Source: Pseudomonas sp. (GTDB lineage Bacteria > Pseudomonadota > Gammaproteobacteria > Pseudomonadales > Pseudomonadaceae). From it: DNA of 6,458 bases. A program made the translations under genes and the position numbers. Below, piece after piece: positions 6,399-6,458 of this stretch (positions are counted from its first letter, which is position 1; each line of letters begins with the position of its first letter). Under the pieces are notes generated by a model that was not told where the DNA came from, did not search any database, and saw nothing but the letters and a program-made list of their open reading frames with translations. Location of the stretch: NCBI GenBank assembly GCA_003527165.1, contig DPSI01000121.1:1-6458 (forward strand), in the 5' to 3' direction.

Positions 6399-6430
6399 GT
6401 CGCGATAAGCATGCCGATGTCGCGGATAGG
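6399..6430. promoter_or_regulatory. Spaced direct repeat, candidate AraC-family operator upstream of gbcA
   Basis: GTCGCGATAAG (6399-6409) and GTCGCGGATAGG (6419-6430) repeat at an offset of 20-21 bases, two helical turns, the layout typical of the half-sites of AraC-family activators. GbdR, the known activator of gbcA in P. aeruginosa, belongs to that family. The site is about 250-280 bases upstream of the gbcA start, far for a class II position, and could instead serve a divergent gene. I could not match it to a GbdR consensus from memory, so this is a candidate only. Confidence 0.2.
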
Positions 6431-6458
6431 TATGTGAGCATCTGGGGCGTTGCGCACA

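Larger units (their letters stand above)
6153..6458. other. gbcA upstream region with no supported gene
   Basis: These 306 bases hold no open reading frame I can support. They contain the gbcA Shine-Dalgarno (minus strand, complement of 6159-6164), a perfect inverted repeat (6296-6311) and a spaced direct repeat (6399-6430). No clear sigma-70 or sigma-54 promoter was found. In P. aeruginosa gbcA is activated by GbdR, an AraC-family regulator, so an operator is expected here. No start of gbcB is recognisable before the window ends. Confidence 0.6.

Noticed and set aside
5487..6437. 316-codon open frame on the plus strand across gbcA
   Set aside because: It is antisense to gbcA, whose protein is strongly recognised. 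The translated sequence is not family-like and runs into the upstream region only because stops are rare in this frame.

Overview
The window looks like a chromosomal segment from a GC-rich gammaproteobacterium of the genus Pseudomonas in the broad sense (which may include Stutzerimonas- or Ectopseudomonas-type species). The evidence is dense, GC-rich coding sequence, proteins that agree closely with remembered P. aeruginosa homologues, and the gene set itself: ettA, siaABCD, a gluconokinase and gbcA. There are no rRNA or tRNA genes, CRISPR arrays, insertion sequences or phage genes, so this reads as core-type chromosome and not as a mobile island.

Layout. Bases 1-176 are the 3' end of ettA, an ABC-F ribosome-associated ATPase, on the plus strand. 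A 150-base gap with a weak terminator-like hairpin and two inverted repeats follows. Then comes a compact plus-strand operon from 327 to 4085, siaA-siaB-siaC-siaD, with gaps of 28, 20 and 9 bases. It converges on a minus-strand gluconokinase gene (4109-4603). A 250-base gap rich in inverted repeats separates that from a minus-strand Rieske monooxygenase gene, gbcA (4863-6152). The last 306 bases hold no gene I can support; they are the gbcA upstream region, with an inverted repeat and a direct repeat that could be regulatory.

How the genes work together. siaABCD is a complete four-protein switch controlling cyclic-di-GMP. SiaA is a membrane PP2C-type phosphatase with a periplasmic sensor, SiaB is a GHKL-type protein kinase, SiaC is a small phospho-switch protein and SiaD is a diguanylate cyclase. 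In P. aeruginosa, SiaB phosphorylates SiaC on Thr68 and SiaA removes the phosphate. Unphosphorylated SiaC activates SiaD, which raises c-di-GMP and promotes aggregation and biofilm formation. All key residues are present here, so the pathway should be intact. GntK feeds gluconate into 6-phosphogluconate, and GbcA is the oxygenase for N-demethylation of glycine betaine. Nothing in the sequence links these two metabolic genes to the Sia switch beyond adjacency.

The system is described in the literature, not new. The points most worth a second look are a 32-residue internal duplication in the SiaD stalk, the Thr68-based choice of the siaC start, the start codon of gntK, a candidate AraC-type operator upstream of gbcA, and the unexplained inverted repeats between genes.
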